A stretch of DNA of 64,000 nt from positions 31,120,358 to 31,184,357 of the forward strand of contig OZ035998.1 of the NCBI GenBank assembly GCA_964035015.1, given 5' to 3'. The notes below the pieces were generated by a model. That model had not been told where the DNA came from. It did not search any database and saw only the letters and a list, made by a program, of their open reading frames with translations. Positions within the stretch are counted from its first letter, which is position 1; every line of letters starts with the position of its first letter. Origin of the DNA: Corallium rubrum (lineage: Eukaryota > Cnidaria > Anthozoa > Scleralcyonacea > Coralliidae). The position numbers and the translations under genes are program-made. Below, piece by piece: positions 42,180 through 53,142 of the stretch.

Positions 42180-44165
42180 ATGACACAAATAGGTGTCATA
42201 AAAGGGAGTATGCCCCTCCCCCAAAAGGGAGGTCCTCTTTAATAGGGTCTCTGAGAAATGCTAATTTTCTGCATTTTCAAAGCACTTTTGAGAGCAAACA
42301 GACTTTTACCCTGTTGAGGATGTATAGTGCTGGGGAACAATCTATACTTGTAAATAGGATGGGTGCCAGTGGGTGATCCCTCAATCCAATATCCTCTGCA
42401 GGCTATGCAGACTATGACAAATGCTGATATGGAACATGCCAGAGCTGTTGGGTGACTGATATAGTTTCAAAAGATTGGCACATTAGTGGCACATTATCCA
42501 AGCATGCAGTTTCTTGAATCATGCACAATACATGTTAATTGAATTTCTGAAGCCTAATTTTCACTACTCCTAGCACGATAAAGACAAGTGAAGCACAATG
42601 ACATACACAAATGCAGTTACCATGTCACCTAATTATTCTAGATGTTGTCACTGTGCCAGTGATGGAAATACACTTTTTCAGGTTGGGGGCCAAAGCCTCA
42701 TAAATATCTGACAAATATCATATTAATATCCAACAAAATTACAAATGCATGAAAAGCAGTGGATTTGACTGTTTTCCCCTCACTTTGCTGTTGAATATTT
42801 CCAATAAATTGACTATTTCCCCCCCCCCCCCCCCCCCCCCCTATCACCATCAAAATTACTGCACAGTAGGCTACACAATCTATTCTTTCTATTACTAAAT
42901 AACACACCACTATTAATACTGCGCCAAGAATGTGTCAGTTATTACTATACACTACATTTACTTTTTGACTTAGAAAAACATAAAAAGACCCTTACAAAAA
43001 CAAAACTACAACATACTGTCATTTGATTCCTGTCTGATTTGCAAATCTTTTTGCCTAATGATTGTTTTATGTTATCTGTCAGGGAATGTTGTTTTATCTC
43101 TTCCACTAAGTACCATAGGCCATAGCACAATTGTTTCGCTTGCTGGCAAATTACATCGAATCAGCTTAGTGTCTTTATTGGAAACTTCTCAAATATCAAA
43201 CACTTGTTACAATCTTGCTCTACTCACTATCTTGGCTAGCTTTAGTTACACAAAAACACAAAAACCTTGAAATCAGTTCTTTAAAACCAATAGAACCAAT
43301 GACCTTCAGTTCGTTGTGCAATTGCATAATAAAATACGTATCCTCAGGCTATAGACGAAATCGTAGTTTCAATTGCGCATAGAATCTAAGTCGGGATAAA
43401 ACGTAGTTCATTTATACCATGAGGCTGAAGCAGCCGTAGTAAACATAACATTTCTGATTTCAGAAACTTTTTAATGTTTAGGTATTCGATAAGGATAAAC
43501 TTTGCTTATCGATTATCCTTGACAATAATCCTAAACGTAGTGTCTAAAAATAATGAACTCAATACATGAAAAAACAGTCCCAGCCCATGTTATCTCCCCG
43601 TTATGTTTTAATGGACACGATGTAATTTGCATAGGGGCCCAAATTGAATAGGAAATAATTTGCATGTGGACGTAAATGAAACTACGATTTGGTGTATACA
43701 TAGTTTAAATTCTAGGGGAGTATAATTATAGTACCGCCGATAGCGATACAAAACGTACATCATCATATCTTGATATCTATAGACCGGCTTGCCAGAGAAG
43801 AGATCTATGTTCATAACAAGTACACAGAATATACCAAGACATGAAATCTTCCATCATTAAAAATCGGGACACGTACGGCGCTGCGCTTCAGTCGTGACTC
43901 GCGTACAGTATTAATTAAAACCGCATCATTTCGTCATCATTTTAATACATTTCAGCCTTCTCAGATTCTTGAAAATTTATACTGATGACTCGGGAATAGC
44001 TTTGGGATGCTAACTAAATTACTAAACTATTATATTCCGCATGTACAAGTTTGCTTAATTAGAGTTGATATTTTCAATCTAATAATTGTAATATCGACTA
44101 ACACTAAACGGAAATTTCGCTGGACTACCGCCCGCATTGAAACCAAAACACGCGTACGCGTTTTA
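42180..44165. other. First intron, mostly unique AT-rich sequence
   Basis: A poly-C tract (42820-42841) gives the Gly-rich ORF on the minus strand. Otherwise I see no repeat border, exon or RNA gene. It lies between exons 1 and 2, so regulatory sequence is possible but not shown. Confidence 0.4.
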
Positions 44166-44171
44166 TGTTAC

Positions 44172-44276
44172 CTTCTTTCCGCACTCTTGGACACATTTTT
44201 CTTCGTTATTTTCCTCTGCAAGATGGCCGTGAAAAATCAGCACCAAAGCCAAAACGAGCATCCGTAGGTAACACAT
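44172..44276 (-). CDS. Exon 1: signal peptide of the FN3 receptor-like gene
   Basis: ATG at 44276-44274, with a second in-frame ATG at 44261-44259 (MLVLALVLIFHGHLA). The stretch from Leu7 to Ala20 is a typical hydrophobic signal core with a small residue before the likely cleavage, followed by acidic EENNEEKCVQECGKK. The donor GTAACA follows AAG at 44172 (phase 0); +5 is not G, so it is moderate. The exon is 105 nt, 35 codons. The next 44 kb on this strand holds exons 2-8 in consistent phase. No TATA box or Inr was recognised upstream (44280-44520), which is ordinary for such genes. If the donor is not used, the frame stops two codons later and this would be a chance ORF. Confidence 0.5.
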
Positions 44277-44279
44277 GTT

Positions 44280-45275
44280 GCTTTAAGCATAAGCCAGACG
44301 AATATCCACGCAAAATACTTTCGACATATGATATCCGTATCCACGCGAAGATTCAAGAGGAGAGAGATGCCTGCGACGTCCGGTCCATCAGACAATCGGG
44401 AAGTTTTGATAGAGACTTTCAGTTTAGCGTTTATTGCTCTTCACAGTCTGTGCGCTTTCGAATGTTGTGCCAGCCAAAATTCATCACCTAGTTCAAAAAC
44501 AAGCGAATCGAACAGATATGTGCAGTAATCCATTTCAAACATTAACAGATAAGAGTGTCGATCCTTAAAAAAACAATCAAGCTTAACTTGTCAGTAGCGT
44601 CGTCCCACGCTGTTTACCATTTTGAAGACCTTAGTTTATTAATTACCTAGATATTAAATTGCGCAATGGCACCATGCCAGACAGAGATTTTGAAGCTTTT
44701 CGTTGCGAATAACAAATATCAAGTTCACATCAGCCATCAGCGTCTGCAGTCTCTCCGCGATATGTCAACACGACCGGCGCCTTTCAACACCCATCCAAGT
44801 TGAGAGTTAGCTGCGCCCCTACATATTTGGTTTGAGTGAGGGTCGAGGGCAAAACTTCGAGGGTTCGATGGTGAAAATGTGAAATCTCTGTTTAATTTGT
44901 TAGCCTAGTGTAAAATATGTTGATGATAACATGTACGTACTGCGCCTAACACCGGCCTCTATCTCTACACAACCGGTGTACCCAGGTCATATTTTGACAA
45001 TGAACACAATGTGGTCACGCGATCTCCTGACCCCCGGACATCTATTTGGTATTTTTGTATCTGCCTGTTAGCTTTTTTGTGTAACCACTGACCTGTAGTG
45101 TGTGCTGTTGTGTAACTATAACCAATGCGCGATGATTACATCAGGGCCTACGAGCTGTCAGTTTGAACGATGGAAACAAGTATTTTAATCCGATCGTGTT
45201 ATATCACAAAGTCCTCCAAAGCGACAAAGTTTTGGATTAAACTACTACGATTTTCAGGGTTCTGTTCTATACGAA
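44280..45275. other. Region upstream of the receptor-like gene
   Basis: Few repeats, several CpG-containing words (CACGCGTACGCG at 44149 and GCGTACAG at 43902 lie nearby). It would contain the promoter if exon 1 is correct. The plus-strand ORFs at 44165 and 44328 overlap in different frames and lack motifs. Confidence 0.4.
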
Positions 45276-45279
45276 TTTT

Positions 45280-45515
45280 TCAAATTTACAAGTTTCGTGA
45301 ATGGCACAAACCTACAGACGATTCAGGGATACTTTAAATATGATTGCGTTTGACCCGATAATTGCCAGCTCATCTCAATTCAAATAGATTTTTCTCCGTT
45401 GCTATTCTACGATTTTTTCCAATTCACATTTGTTATGCAGAATTAACGCTCTATCTAACGGTATAAGTTTCCAAAATGTCACAAACCTACAGACGATTCA
45501 GGGGTATACTTTAGA
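45280..45515. repeat. Tandem pair ending CACAAACCTACAGACGATTC
   Basis: Two diverged units (45255-45345, 45410-45515) share TACGATTTTTTC/TACGAATTTTTC and end AGACGATTCAGGGATACTTT, AAA. The reversed end AGTATCCCTG after TTAA fits the TTAA-MITE type. Confidence 0.5.
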
Positions 45516-45760
45516 CTCGCGGTGTCCGGCTCCGCAACAGCCGTATTGGGATATATCTTCATGCAGTTAGCCATTATATATTTCCGGCAAAGCTTTGCAC
45601 TAAAACATTTCGGAGACAGGGGATATATATTGCTGATAAAACTGGTAAGTATTTTTAACGTGACTTATAGTAAACTTTTGAGCGTGATCTACCACAGTTT
45701 TTGTGAGTCATGATAAAAAATTATTTTGGTCAGAGAATGTGTACTTTCTCTGATCTTTAA

Positions 45761-45870
45761 GACTGCGTTTACACTAGAGCAAAAGTATCCGGATTCACAT
45801 TGTTTTTCATCCTCGTGGGAATATCAAACAATGTGAATCCGGAAACTTTTGCTCTAGTGTAAACGGGGTC
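45761..45870. mobile_element. 110-bp MITE with GTTTACAC TIRs and TAA TSD
   Basis: GACTGCGTTTACACTAGAGC and its near-complement ending AACGGGGTC, flanked by TAA at 45758-45760 and 45871-45873. Arms of about 45 bp (AAAAGTATCCGGATTCACAT) pair. PIF/Harbinger-like by TSD and size. Confidence 0.75.
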
Positions 45871-45893
45871 TAATTATCGTATAAGATCTCGCT

Positions 45894-46308
45894 ACGTAGC
45901 TATACACAGCTATACGTAGCTATACACAGCTGTACGTAGCTATACACAGCTATACGTAGCTATACGTAGCTATACGTAGCTATACACAGCTATACGTAGC
46001 TATACACAGCTATACACAGCTATACGTAGCTATACACAGCTATACGTAGCTATACACAGCTATACGTAGCTATACACAGCTATACGTAGCTATACGTAGC
46101 TATGACACAGCTATACGTAGCTATACACAGCTATACGTAGCTATACACAGCTATACACAGCTATACTTAGCTATACACAGCTATACACAGCTATCCGTAG
46201 CTATACACAGCTATACGTAGCTATACACAGCTATACACAGCTATACTTAGCTATACTTAGCTATACACAGCTATACGTAGGTATACACATACATACACAG
46301 CTAAACTA
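45894..46308. repeat. 10-bp minisatellite with two alternating unit types
   Basis: About 41 units of CTATACGTAG or CTATACACAG, with rare CTATACTTAG, CTATCCGTAG and one inserted base (CTATGACACAG near 46102). It abuts the 5' end of the LINE fragment. Confidence 0.95.
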
Positions 46309-46358
46309 CCAAGATTTCTCCGTTCTTCAACAAACTTGATTCGCCCTGCACGACTTTC

Positions 46359-46793
46359 ATGTCCTACACTGTGTCGCTGTATATAAATAATGCTCGGCCG
46401 CGCGCGTGCTGCGTTTTAAAAGATTTATCACAAATATCAGAATCCAACTTTCATCAACTCTGGATAAATCTCCAATGTAAGAAAAACAAGTCCGTCATAA
46501 TTTGCGTGACATACCGACCACCTAACTGTCCCCTCAATTGTTTCGAGAATTTTTTTAAACCTAACTATGTTCAGGCTTTAACCATGAACAAACCGATTTT
46601 CGTGCTTGGGGACCTAAATTGCAATATGCTGAAGGATGGTCCTGCTTATAGAGCACTAACAGATATCACGACTGAGTTAAATCTCACACAAGTGATTAAA
46701 ACCCCGACAAGAATTACAGACACCTCTCAATCACTTATTGATGTCATCTTAGTCTCATCTACCGCCCTTGTACTTGAGAGTGGGGTCCTTAAT
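46359..46793 (+). pseudogene. LINE ORF2, endonuclease part (interrupted by MITE)
   Basis: APE-type endonuclease of a CR1/L2-like LINE, 5'-truncated: ARPRACCVLKDLSQ, then VIICVTYRPPNCPLNCFENF, FVLGDLNCNML (the G-D-x-N catalytic region) and PTRITDTSQSLIDVIL. It stops just inside the inserted MITE at 46794. The conserved S-D-H catalytic motif lies beyond the insertion (about 47545-47556, in ...SISDHLPVYV). Removing the MITE and one TSD copy would return the frame to one ORF with 47583-49781, so only this insertion breaks it apart from the missing 5' end. The 5' end abuts the minisatellite at about 46310, so ORF1 and the EN N-terminus are lost. Confidence 0.88.
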
Positions 46794-47531
46794 CATAGGT
46801 AGCCCAAACACTGTTTGTGAGTAATAAATACTCCTTTATTTACATTTCCAATGTTATATTTCGGGCTTTTAGACTGTAAAAATGCATACTATAAACATAT
46901 GATTGTCCACAACATAAATATTATGTATATCACTCATTTGTAGACTATAGAGCTGTATTTCAAAGGCTGTACTTCAAAATCTTCGTCTAGTATTTATATA
47001 TTTACTTGACGTACCCCCTGTGGTGTTCAGCTCTTTAAACCGTCGCCTAAGTATTGACTGTTGTTATATCAGTATTTTTTTACTCTAACTATACACAAAA
47101 GTCTAGTATACTGTTCAGATAAACTCCCTGCGATTTCAGACCGCTCATGTCGTAAGTAAATTTGTTTATTGTGCCTGTTAGATGCTACATTATCTAGGGA
47201 GTTTATCTGAACAGTATACTAGACTTTTGTGTATATTTAGAGTAAAAAAATACTGATATAACAACAGTCAATACTTAGGCGACGGTTTAAAGAGCTGAAC
47301 ACCACAGGGGGTACGTCAAGTAAATATATAAATACTAGACGAAGATTTTGAAGTACAGCCTTTGAAATACAGCTCTATAGTCTACAAATGAGTGATATAC
47401 ATAATATTTATGTTGTGGACAATCATATGTTTATAGTATGCATTTTTACAGTCTAAAAGCCCGAAACATAACATTGGAAATGTAAATAAAGGAGTATTTA
47501 TTACTCACAAACAGTGTTTGGGCTACCTATG
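46794..47531. mobile_element. 738-bp near-perfect fold-back element in the LINE, 7-bp TSD CCTTAAT
   Basis: Arms 46794-47129 and 47196-47531 are each 336 bp and almost identical as reverse complements (I saw about two or three differences) around a 66-bp loop. TIR CATAGGTAGCCCAAACACTG. CCTTAAT flanks it at 46787-46793 and 47532-47538. No ORF. The near-perfect arms imply a young insertion. A 7-bp TSD is not typical of the common superfamilies, so class is open. Confidence 0.92.
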
Positions 47532-49781
47532 CCTTAATGCCTCAATCAGTGATCACCTTCCAGTATATGTTTCCGACTCAAATTGAAGACTCCCAAGATG
47601 CCACCTTGTTATATTACAGCGAGAAGTCATAAAAACTATAATCCTTTATTATTTTCCTCCGACCTCGTCACCAAATCGGACCGCCTTTTATCCATATTCT
47701 CTGATGCAGATGTTAACACGAAACTAGAATCCTTTAATGATGTTCTTCACTCAACTCTCGACGTACATGCACCCGTGAAAACTTTTAAAATTCGTCGTCG
47801 ATCATGCCCATATGTCTCGCATGAAATAAAAGAACTTATGAAGTTTAGAGATCAACTTCACCGTCGGTTTCTTCAGACACATGATAAAAGAGATTGGGAA
47901 GTCTACAAGGAATCTCGCAATCGCGTCAAAATCAATCTCAAGAATGCAGCAAAAAACCACATCTTCGATGAAGTAAAGGAACACAAGAACAATTCAGGTT
48001 CTCTCTGGAAAATAATCAATAACATTATTCCTTCAAAAGAAAAGGAAACGCAAGTCTATAGTAAAGATCCTAAGTCGATTGCAGAAGATTTTAATCACTT
48101 CTTCACTTCTGTGGGAAGGAACGCTGCCATGACGGCGGCAAGCTCAGCCAAAGACAATGATATCACCTTGTTAAACCCTTTTTCAAATTTAATAACTTAT
48201 CCACCAGATCAGCAGTTCAATTTTAGACCTGTTACTTGTACTGAAGTTCAACGTATCATTAGGGCAATGCCAAGTAACAAATCACCTGGTCCGGATAAGA
48301 TAAACATGCGTGTTATCAAAGACTGCCTCCCTGTCATTTTAGGTCCTCTTACACATATAATAAACTGCTCTCTTATGACAGGCATGTTCCCTGACTTATG
48401 GAAGATTTCTGAAGTAATACCATTGCTAAAGGACGGAGACCACGAGGTTGCCTCAAATAATCGACCCCTTTCACTTCTTGTGGTTGTATCAAAGGTGTGT
48501 GAAAAAGTTGCTCTACAACAATTCAGCTCATACCTAACAGAGAACCAGCGTATATCATCACATCAAAGCGGAAACAGAAGATTTCACTCTACAGAAACCC
48601 TAAACATCTTCATTAGTGACACCATGTTGAATGCCATTGATAAAAAGAAGGTAACAGCACTTATCTTATTGGATTTATCCAAAGCCTTTGACAGTGTCAG
48701 CCACTCAATTTTATTGCACAAACTGAGCTGTGTCGGCGCCTCGTCCGAAACGGTTAAATGGTTTAAGAGCTATTTGTCAGGTAGATCTCAATACGTACGG
48801 ATCGGATCATCTGTGTCATCAACTCTTTCCATCACCCATGGTGTACCGCAGGGCGCAATATTATCACCGCTTCTATTCTGCATTTATATAAACGATTTAC
48901 CAGCGGCCACACAATCATGTAATCTTGATTCATACGTTGACGATTCAAAACTTTATCAGTCATTCTCTATTAAAGATATGGAACAGACAACAGTCAATCT
49001 GGAGGAAGACCTTCATAGAGCCGCTAGGTGGTGTTTTGAGCACCAATTATTAATCAATCCCGACAAAACCAAATTTCTTCTCATCGGCTCAAGGCCCATG
49101 TTACAAAATTTACGCACAGAAATGTCTCTGAAATTCTTGAAAAAGACCATCAGTCCGGTACCGTCAGCCAAAGATTTAGGAATCAACTTTGACACATTAT
49201 CGTTTGACGATCATATCTCTAAACTGGTTTCGACGTGTATGAGTAAATTGTGTCAGATTAACCGTGTCAAGGATAGTTTGGACAGAGAAACATTACTACT
49301 AGTCATCGAAACACTTGTAATTAATAAGCTCTTGTACTGCTCTACGGTTTGGTCCAACACATCATCTAAGAATATAAAGAAGCTTCAAACAGTACAGAAC
49401 TTCGCCTGCAGAATCATTACAAAAACCAGGAAATTCGATCACGTTACACCAGCTCTGCGTGAACTTAATTGGCTTCCTGTTGAACAATTGCTTTTGTACA
49501 GAGATACTGTAATGGCCTATAAATGTTTCAACGATCTTGCACCTAGTTATTTAATAAATAAGTTCACCAAGCGCTCTGAAATATATAATTGCTCGACACG
49601 AAATCATCACCTTTTAGACATTCCACTTTTTAAAACTTCTTCAGGGCAAAGAACATTTTACTATAGAGCAGTAAAAATATGGAATGATTTAGATGACGAT
49701 CTTAAGCAGATTACAACGCTTAGTAAATTTAAACGAAAACTCAGAGAACAATTATTAAGAAATTTTTATAGCATATCTTAA
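47532..49781 (+). CDS. LINE ORF2, reverse transcriptase part, open reading frame
   Basis: The frame is open from about 47532 (in frame with the SDH motif) to TAA at 49779-49781; the ATG at 47583 is internal and starts a 732-residue ORF. Positions below count from that ATG. Linker, then SNKSPGPDKINMRVIKDC (about 232-250), RT motif A ILLDLSKAFDSVSH with Asp364 and Asp370, HGVPQGAILSPLLF (motif B), SYVDDSKLY with Asp453-Asp454 (motif C), INPDKTKFLL (motif D) and the C-terminal LNWLPVEQLLLYRD, FKRKLREQLLRNFY. All RT catalytic residues are intact and there is no stop. One odd point: RPLSLLVVVSKV where RPISLLPxxSK is usual. It converts element RNA to DNA at a nicked target. Clade CR1/L2-like by motif and tail; that is inference. 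Confidence 0.93.
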
Positions 49782-49945
49782 CCATTTAGGGTGCATAACA
49801 TTTACTTATGTAATTTTTGAATACAACATTGTAAATATATTCGATACACATATTATATAAATAGTTTTTAATATTTAATCATTGTAATTGAGTGTAGAAA
49901 AGCCCTTAGGGGAACACACAATAAAGTATCTATCTATCTATAAGA
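49782..49945 (+). mobile_element. LINE 3' UTR with (TATC)n end
   Basis: Ends AATAAAGTATCTATCTATCT, ATAA. A short tandem repeat instead of poly(A) is a CR1/L2 trait. AATAAA occurs just before the tail. Confidence 0.75.
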
Positions 49946-50150
49946 TCTACGTGTAAAAATCTTATAAGGTTTTTCTTAAGATCTTACAAGATTTTCCAAG
50001 ATCACACAAGATCTTACAAGATCTTGACAAGTGATTCTCACAGTGGTGGGTTCGGCGCAGATACATGTACGCATAGCGGACCTTTTGGTTTTTTTATAAA
50101 CTAAAAGACGATACCTCACGTTTTTAGCGTTCCCAAAAAAAAATATATAT
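49946..50150. repeat. AGATCTTACAAG clustered words and (AT)n
   Basis: AAGATCTTACAAGATTTTCC, AAGATCACACAAGATCTTAC, AAGATCTTG are imperfect palindromic units (49960-50030). Then a short AT run (50142-50158). No gene is seen. Confidence 0.6.
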
Positions 50151-50154
50151 ATAT

Positions 50155-50766
50155 ATATGCCTTATGCCTTATCAAGAGCCCTTGTGTCTGAGGGTTATTC
50201 GCCTGCCGAAAGACGCCTAGGGCTCCCCTAAGTCTAACCATGTCAGATCGGCAGAATCGCAGAATAACTGAAGACTCAGTTGGCAGTCTGGTCAGTTGCT
50301 ACCAGATGTTAGCCACCTTGTTGCTGCGAGCCGTGAGGCGAGCAGCTCACTAATCTTGACGAGGTCTGGGCCGAGTTCATATGCGTTCACAAACTCGATT
50401 CTTAGGATTTCGTGGGCGATGATCTTCGGTATACGCAATGTCTACCGATCAGCGGCAGGCATTATTGAATTGTGCGCTACGCTACACCACGTTGCCTTTC
50501 TTCCTCGAGGACTTTTCGACAACAGCCGTTATTGCTGCAAATCAATAACCTAAAACTGCATAGATTGCCGTTCTTCACTTCAAGCAAGAGTGCTGACGTC
50601 ATCACTCTTTAATGGCTCGATTTTATACGCGTGACGTCCATGTTGAGGAAAACGTCGCATGCTTAAGCTCTTTAATTGAAAATGCTTCGGACGATAACAA
50701 GTATTTCACTACTAAATAGTAAATGGTAGCAACTCGCAGCACTTCACTTTTGATAAAAACTTCTAG
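50155..50766 (-). repeat. LTR-like repeat, copy 2 (inverted partner of 24962-25378)
   Basis: 50319-50766 pairs with the first copy. This one extends on to 50155 through GATTCTGCCGATCTGACATG and AAGGGCTCTTGATAAGGCAT (minus strand), with TGGTAGCAACTGACC a few bases past the shared end, which could be a primer binding site. That supports an LTR plus leader of a retrotransposon in minus orientation, without coding part. Unproven. Confidence 0.5.
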
Positions 50767-50769
50767 TAA

Positions 50770-51135
50770 TAATATGGTTTCTTGAGTTACAGCGGATTCA
50801 GGTTAAGCATTCAACGTTAACAATTATCGCGTTAGTTACGATTATAAAGACGTTTCCAGGCAAAAACGTCAGAACGTTCTGTCTAAAAATATCTGCGCAT
50901 GCGTTGCGTGTGAATTTAACTGATAAGAACTGTCGGATCGGAAGGCCTTGATTTTGCATTTTTCTTTTTTCGCAAACATTGCAAACACGCATATGCTATA
51001 AATTACAATACTAAGAGTCTATACAAAATACATTTACGACTTGTCATGATAAATAAACATAAAATATCTAAAGATATTTTAACGTGTATCATTCTATGTT
51101 CTGGTTTGATTTCAACAAAATTTTGTAATTTATGT
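50770..51135. other. Unassigned sequence
   Basis: Nothing recognised besides a 64-aa minus-strand ORF without motif. Confidence 0.35.
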
Positions 51136-51137
51136 CT

Positions 51138-51265
51138 TTCAAATTACTCAGGAAATAGTGTTTCCGAGACCCTAGAAATCAAAAATTTTCCAAGCGAGCA
51201 TGCCCCCTGCCCCCCTAGAAAATTGAGGTTCTTGCCCCCCAAACCCAAGACCCTGGCTCTTAGCT
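51138..51265. mobile_element. GC-core hAT-like repeat fragment
   Basis: CAGGAAATAGTGTTTCCGAG, AAAATTTTCCAAGCGAGCAT, GCCCCCTGCCCCCC belong to the family at 15053, 36925 and 51304. No left end. Confidence 0.65.
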
Positions 51266-51303
51266 TGGCCACACGCAATGAGCAGTGAGCGTATGGACAC
51301 ATG

Positions 51304-51731
51304 CAGAGGCGTAGGAAGCGGGGGGGCGGTGTGCCGAGTCTGCCGAGTGACGACGACAACAAAGTTAATTCTACGGAAGCTAAGTTGACAAAGAATTAGA
51401 AGCTATTGTGTAGCTGTTTAAACACTATTATTGAAAAAGCGACTTCAGTGCATGCAATGCCTAAAAAGTGTTCAGTTTTGTGAAGTGTCGTCTGTCGAGG
51501 CTTTAAGGTATGTTGGTTTAATAATTTCTTCGTTTTTATGTTAAAATTTGAACTATGCTTGCTGTGGAATTAGATGAAAAAATTTCCTCAAATTGCTGCA
51601 AATTGTGTTTCCGAGGTTCTAGATTTCAAAATTTTCCGGGAGAGCACCCCGAACCCGGCTAAAAATTCGGTTACTGTTTATCGCATGTCGACTTCAGCCC
51701 CCCCAACTTTAAATCCGTTCCTACGCCTCTG
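51304..51731. mobile_element. 428-bp hAT-like MITE, TIR CAGAGGCGTAGGAA, 8-bp TSD
   Basis: Left end CAGAGGCGTAGGAAGCGGGG, right end CCGTTCCTACGCCTCTG. TSD GACACATG (51296-51303) and GACTCATG (51732-51739), one mismatch. Core TTTCAAAATTTTCCGGGAGA near the right end as in relatives. Non-autonomous. Confidence 0.82.
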
Positions 51732-51739
51732 GACTCATG

Positions 51740-52500
51740 CGTGTCCTGGGGGTTCCCCCGAGGTAATTATTATAACTCATACGTTCCCCTGAGGTAATTA
51801 TAACTCGTGCCTGTCCCCCTGAGGTAATAATAACCTGTGCATTTCCTAGACGGTCCCCCATACTTTTCGCGCGAAGCGTGATTGGGTTATTTTACTAACC
51901 CGTGAAACGTGATCGATGATTCTTTTAATCCGTGACCGTAGGGTTTCAAATATTTTACGTGCACGTGAAAGTAACTTTTGATTTAACTGTGATTCGTGAA
52001 TCGTCTACTTACAGATTATTTTGACTATTTTACTCTGACTAACTCCAGATGATTGTACTCGTCAAACGGAGACCTTCAGGCTTCAGAGTGTTGAGACAAA
52101 GATAATAAAAAGCGACGCCAGGCGCAATTTGCATGATCGCAGTGTTTCCAGGCCTTTACAATGGACTGCAAGGACAGAAAGAAATCTTTCAAACTTGCTG
52201 CATCCTTCTGAGGTTGAACAGAAAGACTTCGAGAATGCGAAATATTTTTAATCTGCAGTCAGATGATACGAAACATTAATCCGTGAATTTCTGTTGTATT
52301 TTTACGTGAATCGTGATTGCCTCGATTTTTGTGTGAACGTGAAAGAGTTTTTGCGATTTTTCGTGACTCGTGAAAAGACTAAATATTTTTGCGTGAATGC
52401 ATTTTGTGAATGGGTATAGAGGACCCTCTTCCTAGAGTGCTCTTCTGAGATAATTATAACTCATGAATGCTCCATAATCGCAATTTCTTATGAGGAGCGA
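51740..52500. other. Unassigned sequence, CCCCCTGAGGTAATTATAAC words
   Basis: GAGGTAATTATAACTCATG/TGC units repeat about four times at 51755-51835 and again, degraded, at 52455. TTACGTGAATCGTGATT-type words recur at 51890-52400. No coding sequence is seen. Confidence 0.45.
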
Positions 52501-52513
52501 ACGTATTTAGCTC

Positions 52514-52746
52514 ACTCTCCTCCGCAGAGGCCTTTCTTTGGCTACTTTTAGCTATATTTACCACTGAATTGCTACTTTTAGCTATATTTAGCTATATTTA
52601 CCACCACTGAATACCCCCAGCTCCGTTTCCCGCCTTCATATATCCTCCACTATCCCTAGTTATCCATAAATTAATTAGTTATCCATGATAATTCAGTGGT
52701 AAATATAGCTAAAAGTAGCCAAAGGAAAGCCTCTGCGGAGGAGACT
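52514..52746. mobile_element. 233-bp MITE with 11-bp TSD GTATTTAGCTC (MULE-like)
   Basis: Ends ACTCTCCTCCGCAGAGGC and GCCTCTGCGGAGGAGACT. The duplicated flanks GTATTTAGCTC are at 52503-52513 and 52747-52757. Inner arms (GGCTACTTTTAGCTATATTT) pair. A 9-11-bp TSD is characteristic of Mutator-like elements (knowledge); assignment is inferred. Confidence 0.8.
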
Positions 52747-52759
52747 GTATTTAGCTCTA

Positions 52760-53140
52760 GTTTTTGAAAGCCTTTTTTGAGACTTACGTTAATGGCCGTC
52801 ATCTCATTGCTGGATTAAAAATAAAACAAGATATTATCTGAAGTGTAAATGACGGGTTTCTTGCAAGCCCGGGCATGTAGGCTTTAGGCTACGTAGAGAG
52901 AGTTACTTGAACTTGAGCTTGATGAATATGAACTTGTACACTCACATATAACCAAAACATTTATATAAACGGCAGGTATTTTTCTAACATTCACACCTGA
53001 TGGTCAAGTAGATCGAATACGTTCGTGTTTAATCATTTAATTATAACATTGCATGGTCACCTGCTCGTCAATATACTGGATTTGGGACGTTTAAACGTCG
53101 CGCTCGTCCAGTACTCCGCCCTTTGAAACGAGTCAAAAGG
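52760..53140. other. Unassigned sequence
   Basis: No gene, repeat border or RNA recognised. Confidence 0.35.
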
Positions 53141-53142
53141 TA

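Noticed and set aside
45494-45640. Possible plus-strand exon ending at a good donor (AAACTG then GTAAGT)
   Set aside because: Two frames are open, neither has a motif, and the upstream border falls in a repeat ending CAGGGGTATACTTTAG. Not enough support to call a gene.
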